A DNA stretch of 35,780 bases, taken from assembly GCA_044375975.1 (NCBI GenBank), contig JBILLQ010000031.1, forward strand, positions 1 through 35,780, read 5' to 3'. Shown here in pieces: positions 24,416-32,728 of this stretch. The notes beneath the pieces are model-generated. The model searched no databases, was not told the DNA's origin, and was given only the letters and a program-made list of their open reading frames with translations. The first letter of the stretch is position 1, and each line of letters begins with the position of its first letter. The position numbers were made by a program, and so were the translations under genes. The stretch is from UBA5018 sp044375975 (GTDB lineage Bacteria; Cyanobacteriota; Cyanobacteriia; PCC-6307; Cyanobiaceae).

Positions 24416-25498
24416 ATGGGACAGCAGGTAGTCCAGGTGCCCGTCTCGCTGCTCACCGGCTTCCTCGGCGCCGGCAAGACCACCCTGCTCAACCACATCC
24501 TCAGCAACCAGCAGGGGCTGCGCAGCGCCGTGCTGGTCAATGAATTCGGGGAGGTGGGCATCGACAACGAGCTGGTGGTCGCCACCAGCGATTCGATGGT
24601 GGAGCTCAGCAACGGCTGCATCTGCTGCTCTATCAACGGGGAGTTGCAGGAGGCCGTGCACCGGGTGCTGGAGCGCCCCGAGCCGATCGATCTGATCGTG
24701 GTGGAAACCACCGGCCTTGCCGACCCCCTGCCGGTGGCGGTCACCTTCATGGCCGGAGACCTGCGCGACCGACTGAGGCTCGATTCGATCATCACCCTGG
24801 TCGATGCCGAACACTTCAGCGCCACGGCCCACGAGAGCCCGATCGCCCGCGCCCAGGTGGTGTACGGCGACATCCTGCTGCTCAACAAAGCGGATCTGGT
24901 GGACGAACAGCGCCTGGCTGAGGTGGAGGCGGAGCTGCGAGCGATCAAGGCCGATGCCCGCATCCTGCGGGCCTGCCGGGGCGAGGTTCCCCTGGGCCTG
25001 CTGCTGAGCGTGGGGCTGTTTGAGAGCGATCGTCTGGCCAACCTGCAGGCTGAGGAGCAGAAACGCGACACCTCCCTCAGCCCCCTGCGTTCAGGTCAGG
25101 ACCAGCTCGGCCTTGCGCATGACGCTCATCACAGCCATCGTCATCACAGCCATGGCCACGCCAATCACGATCACGAGCATCACCACCACCCCCACACGCC
25201 GGAGCTGGAGGGTTTCAGCTCGGTGAGCCTGGCGGTGGAGGCCCCCTTTGATCTGCGGCGCTTTCAGCACTTCCTCGACCACCAACTGCCTGAAACGGTG
25301 TTCCGCGCCAAAGGTGTGCTCTGGTTCCGCGAGAGCGAGCGCCGCCACCTGTTTCACCTCTGCGGCAAGCGCTTCACCATCGATGACTCCGACTGGCCTG
25401 AGGGCTCAGAGCGCCACACCAAGGTGGTGGCGATCGGCAAAGGCCTCGATCAGGCCGCTCTCAGAGCCCAACTGGAGGCCTGCGTGGCGATGCCATGA
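24416..25498 (+). CDS. CobW/COG0523 GTPase, putative zinc metallochaperone
   Basis: G3E-family GTPase, 360 aa from this start. P-loop GFLGAGKTT (15-23), VNEFGEVGID, the metal-binding CICC (68-71), VVETTGLADP, LLNKADLV, then a histidine-rich loop (about 235-260) and a CobW C-terminal domain (VLWFRESERRHLFHLCGKRF). COG0523 proteins with CxCC move zinc to client enzymes when zinc is scarce. An in-frame ATG at 24365 lies inside the predicted Zur/-10 element, so the start at 24416 (MGQQVVQVPVSLL) is preferred. Its stop overlaps the next gene (ATGA). First gene of a four-gene operon. Confidence 0.88.
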   Translation: MGQQVVQVPVSLLTGFLGAGKTTLLNHILSNQQGLRSAVLVNEFGEVGIDNELVVATSDSMVELSNGCICCSINGELQEAVHRVLERPEPIDLIVVETTGLADPLPVAVTFMAGDLRDRLRLDSIITLVDAEHFSATAHESPIARAQVVYGDILLLNKADLVDEQRLAEVEAELRAIKADARILRACRGEVPLGLLLSVGLFESDRLANLQAEEQKRDTSLSPLRSGQDQLGLAHDAHHSHRHHSHGHANHDHEHHHHPHTPELEGFSSVSLAVEAPFDLRRFQHFLDHQLPETVFRAKGVLWFRESERRHLFHLCGKRFTIDDSDWPEGSERHTKVVAIGKGLDQAALRAQLEACVAMP

Positions 25499-26286
25499 GC
25501 AGGATCCTGCTGATCTCCGGTCCGCCAGGCTGCGGCAAGACCACCTGGATCCTGAACCGGATCCAGACCCATCGAGGCCCCTGCGGATATCTGCGGTTGG
25601 CCGGCACCCCCGACGAGGGCCTCACCCAGGCTCGTGACGGTGGCATCGATCTGACCTGGCTCCAGGACCAACGGCCGGGACTGCTGGATCTGGCCGATCC
25701 CGACCAGGCCCTGGCACCCAGATCCGCCAACCTGCTGGCCCTGATCGAACTGCCCCAGTTCCAGCCGCCGGCGGAAGCGGGGCTTGCCGGGGTAGAGCGC
25801 CGCGTGATTCCCCAGCTGGAGGCCCTGCATCTCAGCCCCGACGAGCATCTGCACTTCGGGCGCGATGCAATGTTGCCCCGCCAGGACAGCCTGGATTTCA
25901 GCAGCCTGCAGGCCTGGGAGCGGAACCTGGTGGGGAGCGTCTGGGATCCGGCCAGCCTCAGCAGCTTCTGGTTCGAACTGGTGAACGGCGCCTATGGCGA
26001 TGTTTACCGCGCCAAAGCCCTGATAAACCTGCCCGATGGCCGAGCCTTTTTCTGCAACTGGATGGTGAGCCGTGAGGGCTCCCAGTTCCTGCCGCTGCAG
26101 AGGCTCGCCCCGCCAGACGGCCGCCCGGAGCGACTGTCGCGCCTCGTGGTGCAGGGCAAGGACCTCGATCCCGCCGCCATCGAGGTCACCCTCGCCGACT
26201 GCCTGCTCAGTGATGGGCTGCTGGAACTGCAGCAGGCACCCCTGCGCCAACGCGAGGCCCCGGCCCATCCATCCCCTACCGCCTGA
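25495..26286 (+). CDS. Divergent CobW-like (G3E) P-loop protein without CxCC
   Basis: 263 aa. Walker A ISGPPGCGKTTWI lies at the N-terminus and LLALIELPQF stands where CobW proteins have their Walker B / VExxG strand. The C-terminal part (WFELVNGAYGDVYRAKALIN, then DGRAFFCNWMV) resembles the CobW C-terminal domain. The CxCC metal motif and the NKxD guanine motif are absent, so nucleotide specificity and metal handling may differ. Overlaps the upstream cobW by 4 bases and precedes a metallophosphoesterase by 5. Probably an auxiliary factor of the zinc operon; not matched to a named family. Confidence 0.65.
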   Translation: MSRILLISGPPGCGKTTWILNRIQTHRGPCGYLRLAGTPDEGLTQARDGGIDLTWLQDQRPGLLDLADPDQALAPRSANLLALIELPQFQPPAEAGLAGVERRVIPQLEALHLSPDEHLHFGRDAMLPRQDSLDFSSLQAWERNLVGSVWDPASLSSFWFELVNGAYGDVYRAKALINLPDGRAFFCNWMVSREGSQFLPLQRLAPPDGRPERLSRLVVQGKDLDPAAIEVTLADCLLSDGLLELQQAPLRQREAPAHPSPTA

Positions 26287-26291
26287 TCGCC

Positions 26292-27122
26292 ATGGCCCAT
26301 GCCGTGATCTCCTGCCTGCACGCCAACCTCGCCGCCCTGCAGGCCGTACTCGCCGACATCGACCAACAGGGCATCGACACCATCACCTGCCTGGGCGATC
26401 TGGTGGGCTACGGCCCTCAGCCCAATGAGGTGGTGAACCTGGTGCGCCAGCGCGCCATTCCCAGCTGCCAGGGCTGCTGGGATGAGGACATCATCGAGGG
26501 GCTCAATGCCTGCGAGTGCAGCTATCCCTCCCAGCTGGCGGAGCGGCGGGGCCATCTGGCCCATCAATGGACGGCCGAGCGATTGAGCGAGGAGAACAAG
26601 GCCTTCCTCGCCAGCCTGCCGATGTCGTTGCGGCGCGATCGGCTGCTGTTCGTGCATGGCAGTCCCAACAGTCAGCACGAGTACCTTCTGCCCGACATGG
26701 ACGCCTTCGCGGCCCTGGAGCGGGTGGAGACCGCCGGCGCCGAGACCCTGTTCTGCGGCCACACCCACCGCCCCTATCTGCGGGAGCTGCGGGATGGATT
26801 CATGCGTGTGCGCCTGCGCCAGGCGCCTGACGAACCAGCTGGGATGGCGAGCGAGACGGAACGTGAGATCAAGCTGCCGCTGCGCCGCATCATCAATGCC
26901 GGCTCAGTGGGTGAGCCGCGCCATGGCAACACCAACGCCACCTATGTAATTCACGACGAGGGAACGGGCGCCGTTGAGATACGGGAGGTGGCCTACGACG
27001 TGGAGCGCACCTGCCGGGCCATCGTCGACGCCGGTCTGCCGCCGATCTTTGCCTGGCGGCTGCGCCATGGTTTCGAGTATGCCGAGCGGGCCGACGACGC
27101 CAGCCACGTGTGTGAGCGCTGA
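26292..27122 (+). CDS. Metallophosphoesterase family protein with Cys in metal sites
   Basis: 276-aa calcineurin-like fold. Motifs: ISCLHANL (residues 6-13), where the usual SDxHxN has Cys8 for Asp; CLGDLVGYGPQP (33-44, Asp36 kept); QGCWDE (59-64), where the usual GNxD has Cys61 for Asn; LLFVHGSP (His kept); and FCGHTHRP (both His kept). A second Cys cluster, NACECSYP, follows at 71-78. So two of the dinuclear site ligands are changed to Cys while the rest remain. The reaction is unknown. It is the third gene of the zinc-responsive operon, and its TGA overlaps the next ATG (TGATG). Confidence 0.8.
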   Translation: MAHAVISCLHANLAALQAVLADIDQQGIDTITCLGDLVGYGPQPNEVVNLVRQRAIPSCQGCWDEDIIEGLNACECSYPSQLAERRGHLAHQWTAERLSEENKAFLASLPMSLRRDRLLFVHGSPNSQHEYLLPDMDAFAALERVETAGAETLFCGHTHRPYLRELRDGFMRVRLRQAPDEPAGMASETEREIKLPLRRIINAGSVGEPRHGNTNATYVIHDEGTGAVEIREVAYDVERTCRAIVDAGLPPIFAWRLRHGFEYAERADDASHVCER

Positions 27123-27832
27123 TGGCACGCTGGGCCCTGATCAGTGGACTGCGCGGTGATCTGGAGGCCTATGAGGCCATCCAGTCGGATCTGCGCCTCA
27201 CCCGGCGGGTGGACACCCTGTTTGTGCTCGGGGATGTGATCGGCCCTGAGCGGGACTGCAATGCCCTGCTGAACCGGTTGCAACAGCCGCGCCGCGGCGA
27301 GCTGGAGCCCCAGTGCCTCTACGGCTGGTGGGAGGACCAGCTGCTGGCTGAGCGGGGATACAGGGGAGAGCGGCGAGCCGATGCCCTGCGCCTCAGCCAG
27401 GGGGAGCCGGCCGTGGATGCCCTGCTCCAGGCGGTGGATCCCGGCCACATGGGCTGGCTGGCGGCGCTGCAGTTCGGCTTCATCGAGCTCGACTGCGCCC
27501 TGCTGCATGGCAGCTCCGCCGCTGTCGACGACAGCCTGGGTCCGAACAGCTCACCGCTGCTGCTGCAGGATCGCCTCACCCGTATGGAGGTGAACCGGCT
27601 GTTCACCGCCCGCAGCGGCCAGCAGTTCCGCCTTGAACTCACTGGCGGTGGCATTGAATCCCAGGTGCGGGATCTGGAGGGCCAACGGCACCAGCAGCAG
27701 AGCGTTCCCCAGCGCCAGGTGATCGGCATCGGGGCCGGCATTCACTACACCATCTACGACCCCGGCAGCGATCGCCTCGACTTTCTCAGGGCCGGCAGCA
27801 GGCCCCAGCAACGGGCGCGGGGGTTTGCATGA
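27122..27832 (+). CDS. Degenerate metallophosphoesterase-like protein
   Basis: 236 aa, alignable by eye to the preceding protein: ISGLRGDLEAY in place of ISCLHANLAAL, VLGDVIGPERD in place of CLGDLVGYGPQ, YGWWEDQ in place of QGCWDE, CALLHGSS in place of LFVHGSP, and no GHTH. Only the GD aspartate and one His of the metal site survive, so it is probably not a phosphatase. It may be a partner or regulator of the preceding enzyme, with which it is translationally coupled. Last gene of the operon; it converges on znuB with 50 bases between and no clear terminator. Confidence 0.7.
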   Translation: MARWALISGLRGDLEAYEAIQSDLRLTRRVDTLFVLGDVIGPERDCNALLNRLQQPRRGELEPQCLYGWWEDQLLAERGYRGERRADALRLSQGEPAVDALLQAVDPGHMGWLAALQFGFIELDCALLHGSSAAVDDSLGPNSSPLLLQDRLTRMEVNRLFTARSGQQFRLELTGGGIESQVRDLEGQRHQQQSVPQRQVIGIGAGIHYTIYDPGSDRLDFLRAGSRPQQRARGFA

Positions 27833-27882
27833 CCCCGCAGCTGGGGGGAATGGAAGGGAGCTGGCCAAGGCGGCCGATCAGC

Positions 27883-28776
27883 TCAGCGTGATTCCGGGGC
27901 GGCTGGGCCTGCACCAGGAATTCGGGGCCCTGCTGGCACGGCAACCGCTGGAGAGCGGCTTGTCTGCTGGCTCACCAGCAGCGCCAGCAGAAATCCCGCA
28001 AATTGCACGATCACCACACAGGGACCGGAGGGCAGGTTGGTGAGGCCCGAACCCAGCAGACCCAGCAGGGCGCAGCCACCGCCAAGGCTGGCTGAGACGA
28101 GGGCATAGAGCGGGAAGTGGCGACTTACGAGCCGCCCGGCACAGGCCGGGATCACCACAAAGGCGCTGATCAGCAGCACCCCCACCGCCTTGATTGACAC
28201 CGCCACCACCACCGCCAGCAGCACGATGAAGATCAGGCGGTGACGGTTGGCCCCCACCCCGAAGGCTCCGGCGAGATCGTTGTTGAGGGTGAGCAGCACC
28301 TGAGCACGCAGACTCAGGGCGAGATAGCCCAACGCAGCCAGCAACAGCACAGCGATCACGGTCAGGTCGCTCCAACTGATGCCGAGGATGTCTCCGAACA
28401 GCAGCTGCTGGATGCCGCCGCGGTAGGTCTCCACCAGGCTCAGGGCCACCACCGCAAAGGCCAGGGAGGTGGAATAGACGATGTTGAGCAGGGCGTCTGC
28501 CGGCAGACCGCTGCGGGCCACCAACTGGTTCACCAGCAGGGCAAACAGCACCGCGAAGGGGATAAGTACCAGGGTGGGATTCACACCCAGCATGATTCCC
28601 AGGCTGATGCCAAGCAGGGCCGAATGCCCCAGGGCATCGCTGAAGAACGAAAGCTGGCGCAGCACCGCGAAACTGCCCAGCAGCCCACCCAGGGCCCCGG
28701 TGAGCAGACCGCCCAACAAAGCCCGCTGCATGAACGGCTGGCCCAGCACCACCAGCACAGATGACAGATCAGCCAT
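27883..28776 (-). CDS. znuB: Zinc ABC transporter permease ZnuB
   Basis: 297-aa ABC-3 family permease with about eight hydrophobic helices. The family hallmark is the block FMQRALLGGLLTGALGGLLG then SFFSDALGHSALLGISLG (about 18-65). It forms the inner-membrane channel of the ZnuABC zinc importer. Start at 28776 (MADLSSVLVVLGQPF) overlaps the end of znuC by 8 bases; an ATG at 28794 is also possible. The C-terminal 25 residues are Pro/Ala-rich and unconserved. Confidence 0.9.
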   Translation of the reverse strand: MADLSSVLVVLGQPFMQRALLGGLLTGALGGLLGSFAVLRQLSFFSDALGHSALLGISLGIMLGVNPTLVLIPFAVLFALLVNQLVARSGLPADALLNIVYSTSLAFAVVALSLVETYRGGIQQLLFGDILGISWSDLTVIAVLLLAALGYLALSLRAQVLLTLNNDLAGAFGVGANRHRLIFIVLLAVVVAVSIKAVGVLLISAFVVIPACAGRLVSRHFPLYALVSASLGGGCALLGLLGSGLTNLPSGPCVVIVQFAGFLLALLVSQQTSRSPAVAVPAGPRIPGAGPAAPESR

Positions 28777-29560
28777 GGCCACCGACACCAGCATGGTTAT
28801 GGCGATAGGGCACCACATTGGGGCCATAGAGCTCAGCCAACCGCGCTGGACTGAGCGCATGGTCGGGGGCACCACTGCAGCGAAGGCGGCGGTTCAGGCA
28901 CAGCACCTGATCACAGCTGCGACGCACCATCTCCAGATCGTGCGACACCTGCAGCACGGTCCAGCCCTCCTGCCGGCGCAGCTCCAGCAGCAGTTGCTGG
29001 AACCGCTCGCTGCTGGGGGCATCAAGGCCAGCCTGAGCCTCATCGAGCACCAACAACTGGCGGGGCCGCACCACACAGAAGGCCAGCAGCACCCGCTTGA
29101 GCTGACCGCCGGAGAGTTCGCTGAGCCGGCGCTCGGCCAGGTCCTGGCAGCCGGTGCGATCCAGGGCACGGCCCACGGCCTCGGATCGGCGCCGGCTACC
29201 CAGCCAGGCCAGGCTGAGGCCCGGCGGATCAAAGCCAAAGCCCACGAATTCCCCCACCGTGAGCGGAAAGCGCCCCTGCAACGCCAGGCTTTGGGGAAGG
29301 TAGGCGATCTGCATACGCACCGCACGAGGCAACTCGCCCGACGGGCCGAGGGCGTGGCCAAGGATCCGCACGGACCCTGCAACCCTGGGCAGAAGACCCA
29401 ACAAAGCAGCTACCAGGCTGCTCTTGCCGGCACCGTTAGGACCCACCAGGGCCGTATCGGTTTCACGGGCGAGCTGAAAGTTCACCTGCTGCACAGCTAG
29501 CTGCTCGCCTCGGCGAACGCTCAGGCCCTGAACCACCAGCACCGGTTCGCTGACTGTCAT
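28769..29560 (-). CDS. znuC: Zinc ABC transporter ATP-binding protein ZnuC
   Basis: 263-aa ABC ATPase. Walker A GPNGAGKSS (40-48), Q-loop in IAYLPQSLAL, signature LSGGQLKRVLLA and Walker B LLVLDEAQAGLD (Ala for the usual Pro after DE), then an H-loop His in VSHDLEMV. Its ATG overlaps the znuA stop (ATGA). It drives zinc import with ZnuA and ZnuB. Confidence 0.93.
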   Translation of the reverse strand: MTVSEPVLVVQGLSVRRGEQLAVQQVNFQLARETDTALVGPNGAGKSSLVAALLGLLPRVAGSVRILGHALGPSGELPRAVRMQIAYLPQSLALQGRFPLTVGEFVGFGFDPPGLSLAWLGSRRRSEAVGRALDRTGCQDLAERRLSELSGGQLKRVLLAFCVVRPRQLLVLDEAQAGLDAPSSERFQQLLLELRRQEGWTVLQVSHDLEMVRRSCDQVLCLNRRLRCSGAPDHALSPARLAELYGPNVVPYRHNHAGVGGHG

Positions 29561-30549
29561 TGCCCAAAGGCCTGGCGCAGACCCGCCACGTTGCGGCGCA
29601 TCAGCTTCAGATAGGTGGAGGGATCACGCGAGGCCTCCTCCGTGGCCGTCTCCATCGGATCAAACACCACCACCTTCACGCCAAGATCCTTAGCCAGGGC
29701 ATTGAAAGAGCGGTTGCCCTCCTGGGGTTCGCTGAGGAGGGCCTGGAGCTGGCTGCGCTTCACCTCGGCCACCACCCGGTTCAGATCGGCAGGAGTGGGA
29801 TTGATCTCGGGCACATCCACCAGGTACTCGGCCTTGAGGCCATAACGCTGGGCGAAGTAGGGGGCGAAGTCGTGGAAGGCCACAAACGTTTTGCCCTGAT
29901 AGGGCTGAAGCTGATTAGAGATGTCGCTGTTCAGTTGTTTCAGCTGTGCGGTGTAGGCAGCGGCGTTGCGGCGGTAGCCATCAGCGCAGCTGGGATCGGC
30001 CTTCACCAGGCCATCACGGATGGTCTCCACCTGCTGCACTGCCCGCAGCGGATCCAGCCAGATGTGGGGATTCACAGCGCCGTGATCATGGCCATGCGCA
30101 GAGCCGTGGTCATCGTGATGCCCATGCTCCTTGCCATGCGCATCGCCATGGTCTTCTGTTTCCATCGTGACGACGCCGCGGCTGGAATCAATCACTTTCA
30201 GCTGGGGATTGCCTGCGGAGGCCACGAGCTTGTCGAGGAACCCCTCCATCTCCAGGCCGTTCTTCACCAGCACCCGTGCCTGGCGCAGGGCGGTCAGGTC
30301 GCCCGGCCTGGCCTGGAAATCGTGGGGCCCTGTGTTGGCAGGGATGAGGGGGGTCACCGTGGCGCAGTCGCCGGCCACGGCGCGGGTGAACAGGGTGATC
30401 GGCAGGAAGGTGGTGACCACCTTGAACGCCTTTTCAGCGGCTGCATCAGGGGCGCTCTGGCGGGAAGCGCCGCAGGCGGCCAGAAGCAAGGCCCCCATCA
30501 CCGCCCCGGCGAGCCTCAGCAACAGCGGGGGGCCATCGGCAGGACTCAT
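29557..30549 (-). CDS. znuA: Zinc ABC transporter substrate-binding lipoprotein ZnuA
   Basis: 330-aa cluster A-I metal-binding protein. Lipoprotein signal with lipobox LLAAC (Cys26). The histidine-rich loop at about 134-156 (DHGDAHGKEHGHHDDHGSAH) is typical of zinc-specific ZnuA. Candidate zinc ligands include His76 (NTGPHDFQ) and His162 (NPHIWLDP). The start at 30549 (MSPADGPPLLLRLAGA) gives a proper signal peptide; the frame is open upstream, but the next ATG (30584) lies within the predicted Zur box. First gene of znuA-znuC-znuB. Confidence 0.94.
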   Translation of the reverse strand: MSPADGPPLLLRLAGAVMGALLLAACGASRQSAPDAAAEKAFKVVTTFLPITLFTRAVAGDCATVTPLIPANTGPHDFQARPGDLTALRQARVLVKNGLEMEGFLDKLVASAGNPQLKVIDSSRGVVTMETEDHGDAHGKEHGHHDDHGSAHGHDHGAVNPHIWLDPLRAVQQVETIRDGLVKADPSCADGYRRNAAAYTAQLKQLNSDISNQLQPYQGKTFVAFHDFAPYFAQRYGLKAEYLVDVPEINPTPADLNRVVAEVKRSQLQALLSEPQEGNRSFNALAKDLGVKVVVFDPMETATEEASRDPSTYLKLMRRNVAGLRQAFGQ

Positions 30550-30569
30550 CCGAAATCCACAAAAGCCAA

Positions 30570-30589
30570 TGATAATGGTTCTCATTCTA
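30570..30589 (-). promoter_or_regulatory. Predicted -10 element plus Zur box, znuACB
   Basis: On the minus strand TAGAATGAGAACCATTATCA: a -10-like TAGAAT running straight into the palindromic TGAGAACCATTATCA, close to known cyanobacterial Zur boxes (TGATAATNATTATCA-like). It ends 20 bases before the znuA ATG, and its first three bases are the stop codon of the upstream WD40 gene. Zinc-loaded Zur bound here would cover the transcription start. Confidence 0.8.
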
Positions 30590-31711
30590 TTGCCGCAGCT
30601 TGAAGCCGGCCCCCGGGCGCTGGCCTTGCCGTTCGCGCGGGGGAACATCCACGGGCCACAGCCACCAGCGCCCGTTGGCATCACCGGCCGCCAGGTGCCG
30701 GCCATCCGGTCGCCAGGCCAGCAAGTTGAAGCCGCAGCCCTGGCCCTCGAGCGGCTGCAGCATTCGCCCGCGACTATCCCAGAGCGCCACGCTGCCGTCG
30801 TTGGAGGCACTGGCCAGCAGGGTGCTGCCGGGCGCAAAGGCCAGCGCATTGACGCGCTTTTCGTGCCACAACAAAGGCTCAGGTTGCCAAGCCTTGGAAC
30901 CCTGCTTCACCTGGGCCCAGAGGATCACAGCATCTGCAGCGGCACTGGCCAACAGCGGTGCCAGGCGGCCCGGCTGATCGCTCCAGGCAAGCTGCCGCAC
31001 CTTGGCGGGAAAACCGCTGAACTGCCAGGGCTGGCCGTGGCAGCCCTGGGGCCACACCAGCAACGAGCGATCCAGCATCCCGCAGGCCAAATGGTGGCCT
31101 GGCCCCGAAAAAGTCAGGGCCAGACCGGCCGAGGCAATTGCATGCCGCAGCATGGCATGCCGCAGCGGCGGATCGGCCGGCGAGCTCAGACACGGCTGCC
31201 ACAGCAGCACTTCACCGTGGCAGCTGGCGGCCAGCTGCACCCCATCGGCGCTCCAAGCCAAAGCCTGGATCGTGCCGGGCAGCTGCAGCGGTGGCTCGCG
31301 CCATTGGCGGCTGGCCCCATCCCAGAGCCGCAGCTCGCGCCCAACCGCCACCGCCAGCAGCAAGCCACCCGGCTGCCAGGCCGCCGCATCGATCCAGCCG
31401 CCACCTAAGGGGATGGGGTCCATGGCCAGCGGCCGCACCCGGCTGCCGCCCAGCTCCCAGAGCAGCAGCTCGCCGCCCTGGCCAGCGGCCATCAAGAACT
31501 GGCCATCGCCGCTGAAACCCACCACATCAAGGCTGATATCACGGTCGCCCCGCAGCAGCTCCTCACAGCCGGCGCGGAAGTCGAGCAGTAGCAATTCACC
31601 ACCGGCGCTGCCAATGGCTAGAAACTCACCATCGGCCGACCAGGCCAGGGCCGTGATCGGCTGCTGCAGATCGCCACAGAGCCTTTGGCTCACCAGAGCA
31701 GCCTGTGCCAT
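30587..31711 (-). CDS. WD40-repeat protein
   Basis: 374 aa made almost wholly of WD40-like repeats, about eight: ITALAWSADGEFLAIGSAGG, VVGFSGDGQFLMAAGQGGEL, WQPGGLLLAVAVGRELRLWD, ALAWSADGVQLAASCHGEVL, FSGPGHHLACGMLDRSLLVW, LLASAAADAVILWA, FAPGSTLLASASNDGSVALW and WRPDGRHLAAGDANGRWWLW. This should fold as a beta-propeller for protein contacts. The start at 31711 (MAQAALVSQRL) is 7 bases after the second cobW; the frame is open for 17 more codons. No signal peptide. Placed between cobW and znuACB, it probably serves zinc homeostasis, but no mechanism is visible. Confidence 0.88.
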   Translation of the reverse strand: MAQAALVSQRLCGDLQQPITALAWSADGEFLAIGSAGGELLLLDFRAGCEELLRGDRDISLDVVGFSGDGQFLMAAGQGGELLLWELGGSRVRPLAMDPIPLGGGWIDAAAWQPGGLLLAVAVGRELRLWDGASRQWREPPLQLPGTIQALAWSADGVQLAASCHGEVLLWQPCLSSPADPPLRHAMLRHAIASAGLALTFSGPGHHLACGMLDRSLLVWPQGCHGQPWQFSGFPAKVRQLAWSDQPGRLAPLLASAAADAVILWAQVKQGSKAWQPEPLLWHEKRVNALAFAPGSTLLASASNDGSVALWDSRGRMLQPLEGQGCGFNLLAWRPDGRHLAAGDANGRWWLWPVDVPPRERQGQRPGAGFKLRQ

Positions 31712-31718
31712 TGCCGGC

Positions 31719-32702
31719 TCAGGCCAGGCAGGCCAGGAAGCTGGCTCGCAGGGCCTCTGCATCGAGGTTGCGGCCGATGATCACCAATTCGGTGCGGCGC
31801 GGCTCAGCGGCTTTCCAGGGGCGATCGAAATCGCCATCGAGCAGCATGTGAACCGACTGGAACACGTAGCGACGCGCTTCTCCCTGGAGCTGGATGATGC
31901 CCTTCATCCGAAACAGATCAGGCCCTCGCTCGGCCACCAGATCGGATAGCCAACCCCCCAGCTTCTCGAGATCCATCGGCCGGTCTTCCACTAGTGCCAC
32001 CGAGCCCACGGCATCGTCGTGTTCGTGGGCGTGCTCCTCCGCCAGGAACCCCGGATCAAGGCTCAGGGCCCGCTCCAGCTCAAAGGCTTCAACCCCCAAC
32101 AACTCCTGAATCGGCACATCCGCCTTGTGGCTGGTGAGCAGGCGGGCCACGGGATTGATGGCGCGCACCCGCCGCTCGATCGTGGCGCGCTCGGCGTCGC
32201 TCACCAGATCGGCTTTGTTGAGCACCAGCACATCGGCAAAGGCGAGCTGCTCCTGCACCTCCTCAGCCTCCCAGTGCTGCTCCACATGCTTGAGATCCAC
32301 CAATGTGACCACCGCATCGAGCCGCAGCTCATCGCGCAGGTCCTCGTCCACAAAGAAGGTCTGAATCACCGGGGCGGGATCGGCCAGACCGGTGGTTTCG
32401 ATCACCAGGTGGTCGAAGCGGTCGCGGCGCTTCATCAGGTTGCCGATGATCCGGATCAGATCGCCGCGCACGGTGCAGCAGATGCAGCCGTTGTTCATCT
32501 CGAAGATCTCCTCATCGGCATCCACCACCAGCTGGTTGTCGATGCCCACCTCGCCGAACTCGTTCACGATCACCGCCACCTTGAGGCCGTGCTCGTGGGT
32601 GAGGATCCGGTTGAGCAGGGTGGTCTTGCCGGCACCGAGGTAACCGGTGAGCACGGTCACCGGCAGGCGCTCGGCGGCTGGAACAGCACTTGAGAAGGCC
32701 AT
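31719..32702 (-). CDS. CobW/COG0523 GTPase, second copy
   Basis: 327 aa. P-loop GYLGAGKTT (20-28), VNEFGEVGIDNQLV, CICC (73-76), VIETTGLADPAPV, VLNKADLV, a short acidic-His segment (EEHAHEHDD) and the CobW C-terminal domain (FRMKGIIQLQGEARRYVFQS). Compared with the plus-strand cobW it lacks the long His-rich loop, so the two are distinct paralogues. It probably delivers zinc to a different client, or works with the adjacent WD40 protein, which follows after 7 bases. The start at 32702 (MAFSSAVPAAERL) is 26 bases below a Zur-like element; the frame is open far upstream but through non-coding DNA. Confidence 0.92.
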   Translation of the reverse strand: MAFSSAVPAAERLPVTVLTGYLGAGKTTLLNRILTHEHGLKVAVIVNEFGEVGIDNQLVVDADEEIFEMNNGCICCTVRGDLIRIIGNLMKRRDRFDHLVIETTGLADPAPVIQTFFVDEDLRDELRLDAVVTLVDLKHVEQHWEAEEVQEQLAFADVLVLNKADLVSDAERATIERRVRAINPVARLLTSHKADVPIQELLGVEAFELERALSLDPGFLAEEHAHEHDDAVGSVALVEDRPMDLEKLGGWLSDLVAERGPDLFRMKGIIQLQGEARRYVFQSVHMLLDGDFDRPWKAAEPRRTELVIIGRNLDAEALRASFLACLA

Positions 32703-32728
32703 GACCAGGGGGGCGGTGGGCCCCGAGT

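Noticed and set aside
24403..24418. GGAT triplicate repeat at the first cobW start
   Set aside because: Only three to four units, common by chance in GC-rich sequence; it may simply contribute to the ribosome-binding region.
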